A DNA stretch of 64,000 bases from Bacteroidota bacterium (GCA_025963715.1 JAOQAG010000037.1:1-64000), one strand, 5' to 3'. Positions 16,805 to 26,178 are shown, numbered from the stretch's first letter. Notes: generated by a model from the letters alone, not told the origin. Program-made: numbers and translations.

Positions 16805-17416
16805 ATGGCCATCATTAAACCTTTCCGGTTTTTACCGGGCATCAAGCGTAAAGATTTTAATCCTGATTTTGCAGATTACACCTGGTTCAAAAACTTTTTT
16901 AATGAAGAAGAAGTGGCGAAGATCCGCTTACTATGGGATGATAATGTGGCAAAGAATGCAGAAGTGAACAGCGCCGGTAAGCCGCAGGAACGCGATGAGC
17001 TGCGCAAATCGCAGATCATTTTTATTAAGCCGGGCGAAAACGACTGGATCTACGAACGCTTGTCGCAGGCCTGTATCCAGACGAATGCCAACCGTTATAA
17101 ATTTGAGATCACGGGATTTCAAACAGAACTGCAGCTGGCCAATTACAGCAATACCGATTTTTTTGAGTGGCACATGGATTTTGGCCCCGGCGATGTTTCC
17201 AACCGCAAGCTCAGCATTACCGTGCAATTATCGGATAGCGACGAATATGAAGGTGGCGACCTGCAATTTATGATCAATAAAAATATTGTGAATGCACCGC
17301 GTGAAAAAGGTACCGCTATTGTTTTTCCATCCTTCTCATTACACCGTGTAACACCTGTTACCAAAGGCAGCCGCAAATCCATTGTAGGCTGGATCGCAGG
17401 CCCGCCATACAGATAA
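16805..17416 (+). CDS. 2-oxoglutarate/Fe(II) oxygenase, PKHD-type
   Basis: This 203-residue cytoplasmic dioxygenase has the double-stranded beta-helix iron triad His123-x-Asp125 (FFEWHMDFG) and His180 (SFSLHRV), with Arg190 positioned for 2-oxoglutarate. This is the order seen in PKHD/PiuC-like hydroxylases and prolyl hydroxylases. I choose ATG 16805 (MAIIKPFRFLPGIK); an upstream frame to 16742 reads through a duplicated promoter-like repeat. The substrate is unknown. A lipoprotein gene follows after 24 bp. Confidence 0.88.
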   Translation: MAIIKPFRFLPGIKRKDFNPDFADYTWFKNFFNEEEVAKIRLLWDDNVAKNAEVNSAGKPQERDELRKSQIIFIKPGENDWIYERLSQACIQTNANRYKFEITGFQTELQLANYSNTDFFEWHMDFGPGDVSNRKLSITVQLSDSDEYEGGDLQFMINKNIVNAPREKGTAIVFPSFSLHRVTPVTKGSRKSIVGWIAGPPYR

Positions 17417-17440
17417 AACATTTTCAAAAAAAACAACCAC

Positions 17441-18634
17441 ATGAAACAGTTCCCCATTTATTATTTAAGCTTGCTGCTTTTTGCAGGCTGCACCAGCACC
17501 GAAAAAAATTATGTAGCACGCGTAAAGCTGCAAACACTTACCACTGCTGATATTTTTAACCGGAACATGGTATCGGATGTAATTTTTGATTCGCAGGAAT
17601 TGCAAAGCGATTCCATGAAAAACAAAAGCCGCCAATTGTTTTTAAAAGGAATGGACCTGTATAAAAACAAGAAAGATCCGGCTGGCGCAGTAGCGTTATT
17701 AAAACAATCTATACTAACATTCCCGGATGCTAAAACGTATTACGAATTGGGAAATGCGCTGGTGGATTGCAAAGATGCGGCAAGCTGCCAGCAAGCCATC
17801 GACTCCTACAATGTAGCCAGTCACCTTGATTTTAAACCGCAGTCGATGGTGTATTATAAAATGGCAACGGCCTATAATTTGTGGCACCAGATCGATCAGA
17901 ACATCAGCCTCGAAAATGTAACACACCGGTTAAACCTGGCGTTTGATAGTGGATTTGCCGATACAACAATGTTGTATGCAGATAAACACCTGGCAACATT
18001 TATAAACACACCGGAATTTACAAAAATGTACCATGCACTGGATCTAAGTAAAATTGCTAAAAGCAGCGCTTCGGGGCTTTTTGCAATGTATAAAAAAGCC
18101 TTCCAGGAATATAAACAACCCTATGAAATTTCTTTCAACGACCTGGAAGGCACAAATGACCGCCAATCCATCAATTTTGAATTTGCTAAATTTATTCCTG
18201 AAATGCAAAATACTTCTTTCGGAAGGGAAGTATCACACGAATATTTTTATGTGGCAAAAGTAGCGGAAACACCTGCTTATACGGCATTGATCTATTCTTC
18301 TATTTCTTTTTACGGCATGGACAATATGCAACCGGTAACTACCAAGCTGGTAACGTATGATGCGGATGGAAATATTATTGCAAGCAGAATTTTTGCAGGA
18401 CAATTTTCTGCAGAAAAGATAAAAGTCGGGAAGATCGACAACAACGAAATTACACTGCAGGATTACAAACGTGTGTGGAAAAAACCGATCGATGAAGTTT
18501 CGTTCGAAGACAATGAAGTGGAAAAATATGTATTGCAGGCAAAAGCAATATTCCGGCTTACGGAAACCGGCGAGATCATGGAGGTATCTGTACCTTCCAA
18601 TTATTCCGATTCTGTTGTATTTGCTAAAAATTAA
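17441..18634 (+). CDS. Putative lipoprotein, paralogue of next gene
   Basis: This 397-residue lipoprotein has a signal ending LLFAGC (lipid Cys17). It has TPR-like helices in the N-terminal half (about 60-150, KTYYELGNALVDC) and a beta-rich C-terminal half with TTKLVTYDADGNIIASRIFAG. The C-terminal layout resembles that of the next gene: HRLVTYNKKANIISSQIV in a like position, then K/RxWKxP in both. I read them as an old tandem duplication. The DIFNR/DLYRN motif after the Cys is also shared. No known family is recognised. Confidence 0.75.
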   Translation: MKQFPIYYLSLLLFAGCTSTEKNYVARVKLQTLTTADIFNRNMVSDVIFDSQELQSDSMKNKSRQLFLKGMDLYKNKKDPAGAVALLKQSILTFPDAKTYYELGNALVDCKDAASCQQAIDSYNVASHLDFKPQSMVYYKMATAYNLWHQIDQNISLENVTHRLNLAFDSGFADTTMLYADKHLATFINTPEFTKMYHALDLSKIAKSSASGLFAMYKKAFQEYKQPYEISFNDLEGTNDRQSINFEFAKFIPEMQNTSFGREVSHEYFYVAKVAETPAYTALIYSSISFYGMDNMQPVTTKLVTYDADGNIIASRIFAGQFSAEKIKVGKIDNNEITLQDYKRVWKKPIDEVSFEDNEVEKYVLQAKAIFRLTETGEIMEVSVPSNYSDSVVFAKN

Positions 18635-18652
18635 TGTCTTCAAAAAAAATTT

Positions 18653-19825
18653 ATGAAAAATTTACTCTACATCTGTATTTTGTTCATCGCGGTCAGCGGC
18701 TGCAAAACCAAAACAGAAACCGAATACAAAGAAGTAACTGCTATCCGCGCAAGCGATCTGTACCGCAACGACTCGGTGTATCAATACGTACAGCGCAATA
18801 AAAATAATTATGCCGACCTGGCCAATGAATATTTGAAAAAATCAAAAACGGCGGAAGAGAATAATCTTGCCATGGCAGTATATTTTGCAAAGCGCGCGGT
18901 TACGTTAAACCCAACCATGGAAAATTATAAAGCACTGGCGGCAATGCTCGAAAAAGCGAAAAATTATGATGAGCTGGGCGAATTGTATTACCTGGTAACT
19001 TCCAAATATTATCCGGATGGTGCTGACGGCTTTTATATTTTCGGTCAGCCGGATGAAGATCTGTACCGCGAAATGATGGTTTGCGAATTGCTTGGCAGAG
19101 GCGCCATTGATCCTGAAACGGTATACAATGCAAAGGAATTAAAGCTAAATCTTTCCAAATTAAAGGAAACTGTTTTTGCAGATAAGCGCTTAAAAATTGA
19201 CATGACCACACCCGACGCAAAAAACATGTTGCTGCAGTTTTTATCGGATGAGGAGCTGCAGGCGTATAACAAATTGCCGAGCACCTTCAAAGATTTTTTA
19301 GCTTCCATAAAAGATGTAGCACCGGTTTTTGAGATCGATAAAAAAGCGGTGCACGAATTTGATTATGCTGATTTTAACGGAATGAATGACGAAGAAGGAT
19401 ATGACAGCCCAACAACTTCCTACGTTTATCAAAATTTTTTGAAAGAAAAAAGAGACAAGCCCGACGAGTGGTTTCACTACAACTTTAATCACCTGCTCAA
19501 TGTAAATGATTCGGTGATCGGTGTGATCTACGCCATTGATTCTTCCGAAACGGCTTGCCCGGTGGAGATGCGTCATATTTATCACAGGTTGGTAACGTAC
19601 AACAAAAAAGCAAATATCATCAGCTCACAAATTGTAGCCATACAATCCGGCGAACAATTAACTACAGCCAGTTTCAACTTCAATAAATTTACGGTAACCG
19701 AATCCAAACGCAGCTGGAAACATCCGTATGAAAAAACTGATTTTGATAACTACATTACCGGAACGGAAAAAGTAAAAGAAACATCCTACGAAATTCAACC
19801 GAACGGGAAGATCATACAGTTGTAA
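18653..19825 (+). CDS. Putative lipoprotein, paralogue of previous gene
   Basis: This 390-residue lipoprotein has a signal ending IAVSGC (lipid Cys17) and helical TPR-like segments (about 45-120, NLAMAVYFAKRAVTLNP, NYKALAAMLEKAKNYDELGE). Its beta-rich C-terminal part resembles the preceding gene product. The two genes are 18 bp apart on one strand and probably form an operon with the oxygenase at 16805. The function is unknown; a surface or periplasmic location is inferred. Confidence 0.75.
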   Translation: MKNLLYICILFIAVSGCKTKTETEYKEVTAIRASDLYRNDSVYQYVQRNKNNYADLANEYLKKSKTAEENNLAMAVYFAKRAVTLNPTMENYKALAAMLEKAKNYDELGELYYLVTSKYYPDGADGFYIFGQPDEDLYREMMVCELLGRGAIDPETVYNAKELKLNLSKLKETVFADKRLKIDMTTPDAKNMLLQFLSDEELQAYNKLPSTFKDFLASIKDVAPVFEIDKKAVHEFDYADFNGMNDEEGYDSPTTSYVYQNFLKEKRDKPDEWFHYNFNHLLNVNDSVIGVIYAIDSSETACPVEMRHIYHRLVTYNKKANIISSQIVAIQSGEQLTTASFNFNKFTVTESKRSWKHPYEKTDFDNYITGTEKVKETSYEIQPNGKIIQL

Positions 19826-20020
19826 ACAACCTCTCCCCTTAATCCCCTCTCCACGCGCCGACGCTGAAGCTTTAGCGCAAGAGTCAGGAGAGGGGGCAAT
19901 GCCCGTGCTTTATGTTTCTGTGTGTATTTCTTTGCGAGAAAAAAACAACACGGATTTTCACATATGGTCTTTTGTTTTCTTTTGTGGTTCCATTTCACAC
20001 AAACAAACACAATGTTTTTT
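19826..20020. other. Repeat-rich intergenic stretch
   Basis: An imperfect palindrome (CTCTCCCCTTAATCCCCTCTCC near 19830..19852 in pieces, against GGAGAGGGGGC at 19892..19902) may end the lipoprotein operon. It is followed by partial E-like (TTCTTTGCGAGAAA) and C-like (CTTTTGTTTTCTTTTGTGG) words. No gene is seen. Confidence 0.5.
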
Positions 20021-20160
20021 GCCACAGATTCACCGATTAAAAAATCAGAAAAAAATGATCACTGATTGGCACAAAATCGCTTAGCGATTTTATCCGTGTA
20101 ATTGGATTTTATATTTAAAATCTGTGAATCTGTGGCTTTATACACAGATTCGTTATTCGG
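20021..20160. repeat. Family B copy 2 plus G module
   Basis: Inverted ends at 20021..20038 (one mismatch) and 20119..20136 enclose the central hairpin AAAATCGCTTAGCGATTTT (20073..20091). A G module ATTCGTTATTCG follows and enters the 3' end of the DUF2306 gene at 20153. Confidence 0.85.
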
Positions 20161-20794
20161 AAAAATTCGATATTCGCAGTGACGTTCTCCTGATCCAGAA
20201 TTCCGCAATAATTAAATTAGGAACCCAGCTCAACCATGCTACCAGCGTATACATCTGCACGCCGTGTAAGTGTATAAAATATGGCAGTAACAGCACGTAT
20301 GTGCGCAGCGTGATGGCCGACAGTGTGAGCGCGTAGCTCCTGAACATATAGGCGAGGTGTTTATTAAAATTCCGTTTCAGGATCTGGCGGTACGCTGTAA
20401 ATGTAAAATACCACCACAATACGGAAATGATCGCGAACGATGTTTTTGCAGCAATGCCGCCGTTGGCATAAAAAGCCATGATGAGCCCGGAAGGTGCGCT
20501 GACAAACAAAACCAGGCAAACGTAAATTTTTCCCAGCAAGCGGTGTACTTTCGAAAAACGGAACATTAATTTTTTCGAGAACTGGAAAGCTCCGAATAAC
20601 AATACAAACAGACTGGAGCTGATGTGCGTGTAAAAAGCAAGCCGCCAGACAGTCACGTGTAAAACAGATTGTTTGGTCAGCAGAAAATCAACATCGTAAC
20701 GGAAAGAAAAATAAGGAAGCGTGAGCTTCAGCATCAATAAAAAAAAGAAAACGCCCAGCGCAATAAACAACCAGGAAGCTATTTCTTTTTTCAT
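20153..20794 (-). CDS. DUF2306-like integral membrane protein
   Basis: This 213-residue protein has about six transmembrane helices and the DUF2306 pattern: HISSSLFVLLFGAFQF, HRLLGKIYV, and a late NKHLAYMFRSYALTLSAITLR segment. Conserved histidines within helices suggest a possible redox or metal role, which is inference. It overlaps the upstream DUF2461 gene by ATGA, so the two are translationally coupled. The C-terminus (ISNFSE-stop) lies in a G repeat. Confidence 0.8.
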   Translation of the reverse strand: MKKEIASWLFIALGVFFFLLMLKLTLPYFSFRYDVDFLLTKQSVLHVTVWRLAFYTHISSSLFVLLFGAFQFSKKLMFRFSKVHRLLGKIYVCLVLFVSAPSGLIMAFYANGGIAAKTSFAIISVLWWYFTFTAYRQILKRNFNKHLAYMFRSYALTLSAITLRTYVLLLPYFIHLHGVQMYTLVAWLSWVPNLIIAEFWIRRTSLRISNFSE

Positions 20795-21477
20795 ACCAGC
20801 GAGATCCCGTTCATATCCGTAGTGAGTACTTCGCTCATATAATCCAGGAAGGGGCGCATTTTTTTAAACGTATCGTTTACCTCTTTCAAAAATGTGCCGC
20901 TCAGCACTTCCTTGTCGGTAAACCGGCGCACCAGCGTAAATTGCTTGTAGCGCAGCAGGTCAATATCGGCGTGGGAAGCGTTAAAACCCTGCGGCGCCGT
21001 TTTCACCTGTTCGCCACGCAGGGTGCCGAATGTAGAAACAAAGGATTTACTTTTCAGGATCTTCCGTAATCCCGAAGCATCGTAATCGATCTCATCGCGG
21101 ACACGTTTCAGATCCTGCGGGTTTGGTCCCCAGAAACCGCCGCCCAGGAATGAATTTCCCGGCTCGATGTGAAAATAATAACTTCCTCTTAATTTTTTTG
21201 TTGAACGGCTAAAGCTGCCGCTCCAGTTATTTTTATACGGAATTTTTTCTTTCGAAAAACGTGTGTCTTTGTAGATCCGGTGCAAACTTTTTTTACCGGT
21301 AGGCGTTTCAATCTGGTCGTGCTTGTTCATTTCCAGCAGCAACGCATCTGCAAAAGCAATAATGTGAGCATGCTCCTGCAGATACAATTCCTTGTGTGCG
21401 TTAAACCAATCGCGGTTATTGTTCTTTTTCAGTTGCTTCAAAAACTCAAGAGAGGAAGCAGGTATTTTTACACTCAT
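20791..21477 (-). CDS. DUF2461 family protein
   Basis: This 228-residue soluble protein fits DUF2461 (TIGR02453-like): LEFLKQLKKNNNRDWF, KSLHRIYKDTRFSKEKIPYK, GSYYFHIEPGNSFLGGG and GFWGP in order. The family is widespread but uncharacterised. Start ATG 21477 follows the preceding TPR gene's stop by 2 bp, and its stop overlaps the DUF2306 start, suggesting a three-gene operon. No catalytic residues can be assigned. Confidence 0.85.
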   Translation of the reverse strand: MSVKIPASSLEFLKQLKKNNNRDWFNAHKELYLQEHAHIIAFADALLLEMNKHDQIETPTGKKSLHRIYKDTRFSKEKIPYKNNWSGSFSRSTKKLRGSYYFHIEPGNSFLGGGFWGPNPQDLKRVRDEIDYDASGLRKILKSKSFVSTFGTLRGEQVKTAPQGFNASHADIDLLRYKQFTLVRRFTDKEVLSGTFLKEVNDTFKKMRPFLDYMSEVLTTDMNGISLV

Positions 21478-21479
21478 TA

Positions 21480-22751
21480 TTATTTGGTAGCTTCTATTGG
21501 AACGATGTATTTTTTGTAATATTCAACGATCTTATTCCCGTTTTTTGTTGCAAAATCCAGGTACTGATCGTAAAAATCATAATGGAAGCAGGTTACCAGC
21601 ACATAACAATCCAGGTAACCGTCTTTTTGCATTCTGCGGGCTTCTTCCAGGCTTGGGTCGGTGCTGTTTTTCAGCATTTCTTCCCATGCAAATACTTCCA
21701 TATAATGCGATTGTGTAAGCGGGCTGGTCTTCGTAATAATTCCTTTTGCGTCGCAATTGTCTTTGATCTTTGCCATTGCCGCCTGGTAAACAATCCACGG
21801 TCCTTTTGCCTCCAGCTCCTTGTCCGGTTTGTAAGTATTCATGTCGTCCCTGGTGGTATCTGTATCCGGCATTTTATTAGGAAATACAGGGCGTGGCGTC
21901 CATTTAATATCCAGTTTTTTATTACTTAAATACGCTGCATCATCCATGCGCACCACCATATCCGATTCAGGATACACTTTCATGGAGTTGATAGATTCTT
22001 CCAATGCATTGGAGAAAAATTTATCTTTTAAATACGCATCTATCAAATATTTACGCGGCTCTATCAGACCGGGAAAGCGATCAACCGCTGCTTTAAAAGA
22101 AGTGATCGCGTCGGTATAATTATCCAAGGCGTAATAACAATCGCCTAAATACAAGCTGGCTTTGTAAAAATCAGGCTGCTCATCCAACGCTCTTTTATAT
22201 TGCTTTGCTGCCAGATCGTAATTTTTCTTTTGAAATTCTTCTTCGCCATTGTTAAAATATTTCAGCGCTTTTTTACTTACGGCCGTATCTACCGGCGGAT
22301 CAATAAAATTGGTACGGATATACACCGAGCAATTGTGCGCATCATCCGCCATGAGCGTGCCTAACCTTAACGTATAAATGTATTTATTGAACGCTACTTT
22401 GGATGGTTTTACTTTATTCAGCAGATCCATCAGCGCGGCAGTAAGCGAATCGCCGCCTTTAACGTCTTTTCCGTCCTTATCCTTGGTGGTAACTGTAATG
22501 TTTCCAAAAAGATTATCCGACTGTTTGCTTTCCTTGTATTCCTTATAGCGGATCATGCGTAAATAATCCCAGCCCGAGCCGTATTCCGGATGATCTTTCA
22601 GGATCTTCACAACGTATTCATCCGCATCGTCGTATTTTCCTTTGTCAACAAGATCCTGCGCTTTTTCCATTTTTTTATCCAGCTTGTTGGATTGCGCCAT
22701 TAAGCCGAATGCGGTAAACATAAAGCCGAGTAGTAAGATGTGTTTTTTCAT
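21480..22751 (-). CDS. Secreted TPR protein
   Basis: This 423-residue protein has a signal peptide (MKKHILLLGFMFTAFGLMAQ) and TPR units at about 30-60 and 170-260 (NYDLAAKQYKRALDEQPDFYKASLYLGDCYYALDNYTDAI in pieces). The C-terminal 130 residues are not repetitive and contain MEVFAWEEML. It is probably periplasmic and is the first gene of the run with DUF2461 and DUF2306. The role is unknown. Confidence 0.85.
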   Translation of the reverse strand: MKKHILLLGFMFTAFGLMAQSNKLDKKMEKAQDLVDKGKYDDADEYVVKILKDHPEYGSGWDYLRMIRYKEYKESKQSDNLFGNITVTTKDKDGKDVKGGDSLTAALMDLLNKVKPSKVAFNKYIYTLRLGTLMADDAHNCSVYIRTNFIDPPVDTAVSKKALKYFNNGEEEFQKKNYDLAAKQYKRALDEQPDFYKASLYLGDCYYALDNYTDAITSFKAAVDRFPGLIEPRKYLIDAYLKDKFFSNALEESINSMKVYPESDMVVRMDDAAYLSNKKLDIKWTPRPVFPNKMPDTDTTRDDMNTYKPDKELEAKGPWIVYQAAMAKIKDNCDAKGIITKTSPLTQSHYMEVFAWEEMLKNSTDPSLEEARRMQKDGYLDCYVLVTCFHYDFYDQYLDFATKNGNKIVEYYKKYIVPIEATK

Positions 22752-22920
22752 AGGTTTCGGGGTAGTGTTTTAGTTGTAATAACGTGTTTAGTGGTCACAA
22801 GATACAAAAAAGGGAATTTAATCTTCCGTCGTTCTTAAATTTATGCTTCCGCGATCGTGTATTAATTTACAGGCGCTGGCAGGTGGCTTTTTTCATAAAA
22901 TTAAAAAACGCGCTGGTCAC
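22752..22920. other. Upstream region of the TPR gene
   Basis: I see no gene, no exact -7 box and no repeat module in this stretch. Its far end grades into family H sequence. Confidence 0.35.
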
Positions 22921-23098
22921 TTAGAGCTTGTCGAAGAGTGTGCGCGAGCCAAGCCAAATGTTTCGACAGGCTAAACAGGACAATAAAAATTCCACCACAT
23001 AAGGCACAAAAGAACACAAAGTGCCAGATGTGATGTGCTAAAGATAATAGCACAAAAACCGGGTATCGCCTTATGTGTTTCTTTGTGTCTTATGTGGT
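22921..23098. repeat. Family H hairpin followed by family C element
   Basis: The H arms GAGCTTGTCGAA (22924..22935) and TTCGACAGGC (22962..22971) are inverted. The C element has arms at 22994..23021 and 23068..23098 (GCCTTATGTGTTTC and CCACATAAGGCAC words). It ends 20 bp before the DUF1761 stop codon. Confidence 0.8.
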
Positions 23099-23117
23099 GG
23101 AAAAAAATTGTTTTTTA

Positions 23118-23627
23118 CTACGAAAAAGCGCAAATAACGCCGCCCATCAACGCCATGTTCACGATCCAGAAACCGCCGTTGATCGCAATGTATTTGAATC
23201 CTTTACGCTCAAACATTGCATTTACGGCAATGATCGGGGTAACCAAAAACAAACCGCCCATTGTTCCATGTAATGCGCCGTGTTTGAATGTGCGGAAACG
23301 GTCGCCGTATTTCGACATAAAATCCGTTAAATAATTATTCATTTCCGATCCTTTTTCCATGATCCCCGGCTCGTTCATTAACACAGAACCAACACTGAAC
23401 TGGTGAATGACCAGGAACTGAATAATAAAACCGGCAAAAAAGCTGCACAAATAAGTGAGTACAAACACCAATCCCATGTTCATACCTTTTCCGGTCGCAG
23501 TTTCGGGTGTAACGCCGCTGGCTTTCATCCAGGCAGTCCCGAATGTTTTTGGATTATACCACAGGAAACCCATGACCAAAGGAATAAATGCTGCTGCTGC
23601 AATAATAAGAAAGTTGATTTTTACCAT
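23118..23627 (-). CDS. DUF1761 membrane protein
   Basis: This 169-residue protein has four hydrophobic helices and the DUF1761 hallmarks GFLWYNPKTFGTAWMKASG near the N-terminus and a late HGALHGTMGGLFLVTP. The family is uncharacterised and membrane-embedded. An exact -7 box lies 24 nt upstream of its ATG. It is divergent from the helicase gene. Confidence 0.85.
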   Translation of the reverse strand: MVKINFLIIAAAAFIPLVMGFLWYNPKTFGTAWMKASGVTPETATGKGMNMGLVFVLTYLCSFFAGFIIQFLVIHQFSVGSVLMNEPGIMEKGSEMNNYLTDFMSKYGDRFRTFKHGALHGTMGGLFLVTPIIAVNAMFERKGFKYIAINGGFWIVNMALMGGVICAFS

Positions 23628-23651
23628 GATTTTAAGTTTTTAAGGTTCAAT

Positions 23652-23659
23652 CAAATATA
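23652..23659 (-). promoter_or_regulatory. Putative -7 promoter box of DUF1761 gene
   Basis: It reads TATATTTG on the minus strand, an exact TAnnTTTG, 24 nt from the ATG at 23627. Confidence 0.5.
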
Positions 23660-23732
23660 GAACGTTTTATAATTTTTGCAAACAAAAAAATTAAATTCTT
23701 CGTATACACTTTCCGCAACCCTTTAAATTCCG

Positions 23733-23740
23733 TACTTTTG
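23733..23740 (+). promoter_or_regulatory. Putative -7 promoter box of helicase gene
   Basis: TACTTTTG is an exact TAnnTTTG match, 24 nt before the ATG. The TTG at its end is in frame with the gene but is more likely promoter than start codon. Confidence 0.55.
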
Positions 23741-23764
23741 CGGGATTTTTCATTTGAGAAGTAT

Positions 23765-25345
23765 ATGATAACTGAATTCTTCGACACAGAAGAAAAAAGA
23801 ACCGGAAAAAAATTGTACGATTATCAGCAGGAGGCGATCGATAAGATCTTCAACTGCCTGCATGAGTTTCCGGAACGCTACAACCTGCTTTATCAGCTGC
23901 CTACGGGCGGCGGTAAAACTGTGATTTTTTCGGAGATCGCCAAACGCTATATCCGGGAAACCGGGAAAAAAGTACTGATCCTTACGCACCGCATCGAATT
24001 GTGCGCACAAACCTCCAACATGCTTACCGAATTTGGTGTAAGCAATAAGATCATCGACAGTAAAGTAAAAGAGCTGCCCGACCAGGAAGATCACAGTTGT
24101 TTTGTAGCCATGGTGGAAACACTCAACAACCGCCTGATCGATGAAAAGCTGGAAATGGAAAAAATAGGGCTGGTGATCATTGATGAAGCGCATTACAACT
24201 CTTTCAGGAAACTGTTCAAATATTTTGAAAAATCGGTGATCCTCGGCGTTACCGCCACACCGCTTAGCTCCAACCGGAAATTGCCGATGAAGGACACGTA
24301 CGATCAGCTGATCGTGGGTGATTCCATTGCTACGCTGATCGAAAAACAATTCCTTTCAAAAGCCACGACTTACCATTACGATGTAAACCTGGGATCACTG
24401 AAAGTAGGCATCGACGGCGATTATACCGTAAGTTCTTCCGAACGGCTGTACACCAATTCGCTGATGCAGGAAAAACTGCTAATGGCCTATGAAGAACGCT
24501 CGAAAGGAAAAAAAACGCTGATCTTCAACAACGGGATCAATACTTCCAAACACGTGCATGCCGCTTTTGTAAAAGCCGGGTACGAGATCAGGCACCTTGA
24601 CAATACCAACAGCGAACAGGAGCGAAGAGACATTTTATACTGGTTTAAAACGCAGCCGGATGCCATTCTTACTTCGGTAGGGATTTTAACCACCGGTTTT
24701 GATGAACCCACTGTGGAAACCATTATTTTGAACCGTGCCACCAAATCACTGACATTGTATCACCAGATGATCGGCCGTGGATCGCGCATCCTGCCGAATA
24801 AATCCGAATTTACGGTGATTGATTTAGGGAACAATGCCGCACGTTTCGGCGCCTGGGATTCATATGTCAACTGGCACGAGATCTTCCGTTCGCCGGATGC
24901 GTATCTGAACAGTATCTGGAATGATATTGAGATTGAGCGCCAGTTCGTTTACGCGATGCCGGAAGATGTAAAAAAACGGTTCCGCAGATCGCGGCTCAGC
25001 GAATACGACATGAAAGCGGAATATGCCAAAGTGCTGCGCGAAGGATTGCGCCCGAAAGCCGCCATCGACCGATCGGTAGAGCAACATGCGCAGCTGGTTT
25101 TTGAGAACAGCGAAGACATCCTGGAAGCCCGTGAATTGGTAAAACTCCTGGACGACGACATCGAATTCCGCGTAAAGCGATACACCTATTGCATTAGCGC
25201 CAGCACCGATAATTATGTTAAATGGCTGCAGGATGAATACAAACAAAAATTAAAAGCGGTGCTGGAACGCAAGTTTTTAAAGGTGGAAATGGAGAAAAGC
25301 AAATTTAGTTTTGCCGCGCTGCGCTATGAGTTTGCGAAGAAATAA
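23765..25345 (+). CDS. SF2 DEAD/DEAH-family helicase
   Basis: This 526-residue superfamily 2 helicase starts at ATG 23765. It shows the Q-like YDYQQEAI, Walker A LPTGGGKT (45-52), motif Ia LTHRIEL, DEAH (IIDEAHYNSF), motif III GVTATPL, and motifs V and VI (LTTGFDEPTVE, YHQMIGRGSR). It resembles ssl2/RadD-like DNA or RNA helicases. Residues after about 380 form an uncharacterised charged C-terminal domain of about 145 residues, with no nuclease motif visible. It stands alone between promoters and a family B half-element abutting its stop codon. The biological role is unknown. Confidence 0.92.
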   Translation: MITEFFDTEEKRTGKKLYDYQQEAIDKIFNCLHEFPERYNLLYQLPTGGGKTVIFSEIAKRYIRETGKKVLILTHRIELCAQTSNMLTEFGVSNKIIDSKVKELPDQEDHSCFVAMVETLNNRLIDEKLEMEKIGLVIIDEAHYNSFRKLFKYFEKSVILGVTATPLSSNRKLPMKDTYDQLIVGDSIATLIEKQFLSKATTYHYDVNLGSLKVGIDGDYTVSSSERLYTNSLMQEKLLMAYEERSKGKKTLIFNNGINTSKHVHAAFVKAGYEIRHLDNTNSEQERRDILYWFKTQPDAILTSVGILTTGFDEPTVETIILNRATKSLTLYHQMIGRGSRILPNKSEFTVIDLGNNAARFGAWDSYVNWHEIFRSPDAYLNSIWNDIEIERQFVYAMPEDVKKRFRRSRLSEYDMKAEYAKVLREGLRPKAAIDRSVEQHAQLVFENSEDILEARELVKLLDDDIEFRVKRYTYCISASTDNYVKWLQDEYKQKLKAVLERKFLKVEMEKSKFSFAALRYEFAKK

Positions 25346-25363
25346 GCCACAGATTCACAGATT
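25346..25363. repeat. Solo family B end at helicase stop
   Basis: GCCACAGATTCACAGATT starts at the first base after the helicase TAA. No partner arm lies nearby in inverted orientation; the next copy (26179) is in the same orientation. Confidence 0.85.
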
Positions 25364-25438
25364 TTATATTGATCTTTTCCGAAAGCAGGATTATAAATAA
25401 TTTTCGCTACTTTTAAATTCCTGTAAAACAAAGCCCGC

Positions 25439-26178
25439 TTGAAAAAGATCATTAAAACCCTCCTGTATTTTTTTCTTACAATTGTTTGCATCTATCTTAT
25501 TTTCGCATTTTATTACGGCGGTTTCGGTAAAAAAATATCTGTATATACGTCAGCTGGTAACAATGGAAAAACGCTTCTTTTTGCTCACCGGGGCATGTAC
25601 CTGTATTATCCCGAAAACAGCTGTGAAGGCATAGCAGGAGCAAAGCTGCATGGATTCAGGGCTTCGGAAGTGGATATCCGGCGGTCGGCCGATGATCGGC
25701 TGATCATTTTTCATGATGAAAGCTGTAATCGTTTGCTGGGACTTGATAAGAACGTAAATACGCAAACTGTTGCCGAACTGAAAAAATACCCGATCCGGTT
25801 GCAAAACGGACAAAAAAGCGATGCTTTTATTTCAACCGTTGATGAGTTGCTTGGTTCTGAAAAAGAAATGGTATTTTATTTCGATATGAAACCGAAATAA
25901 TGACCGTGCTGGAAGGATTTAACGCCGGAAAGGAATGGATGTATTATTTTATCCCGAAAAATTTAAAACCGGATTTTCTTTCCGGATTTTATTCGGCCAC
26001 GAATGAGGCGCATGTGAACTGGTTAAAAGAGAATGATTTGCTGGACAGTAAGATCGCTTACGGAGTAGATCTGAAAAATTACAAAGCGGTTTTAAAATCG
26101 GGCTTCAAAAATATCCTGATCGATTACGATTCGCTTATGGAAAAAGATCTCCAGATTAAAGATCTGCTGGAAAATTAA
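25439..26178 (+). pseudogene. Broken glycerophosphodiester phosphodiesterase gene
   Basis: The first part (25439..25900, TTG start) has a membrane anchor, then the GDPD core: FAHRGMYLYYPENS (catalytic HRG and PEN), EVDIRRSADDRLIIFHDES and a truncated FYFDMKPK. The second part (25900..26178) is in another frame and reads like the C-terminal part of the same family (LEGFNAGKEW, PDFLSGFY, IAYGVDLKNYKAVL). The segment that would normally join them, roughly 40 residues, is absent, so an internal deletion that also changed frame is likely. The two frames share TAATG, so translational restart is possible, but loss of function is more probable. Confidence 0.75.

Noticed and set aside
23738-23764. TTG start for the helicase
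   Set aside because: The TTG is the end of an exact -7 promoter box; ATG 23765 is a better start.
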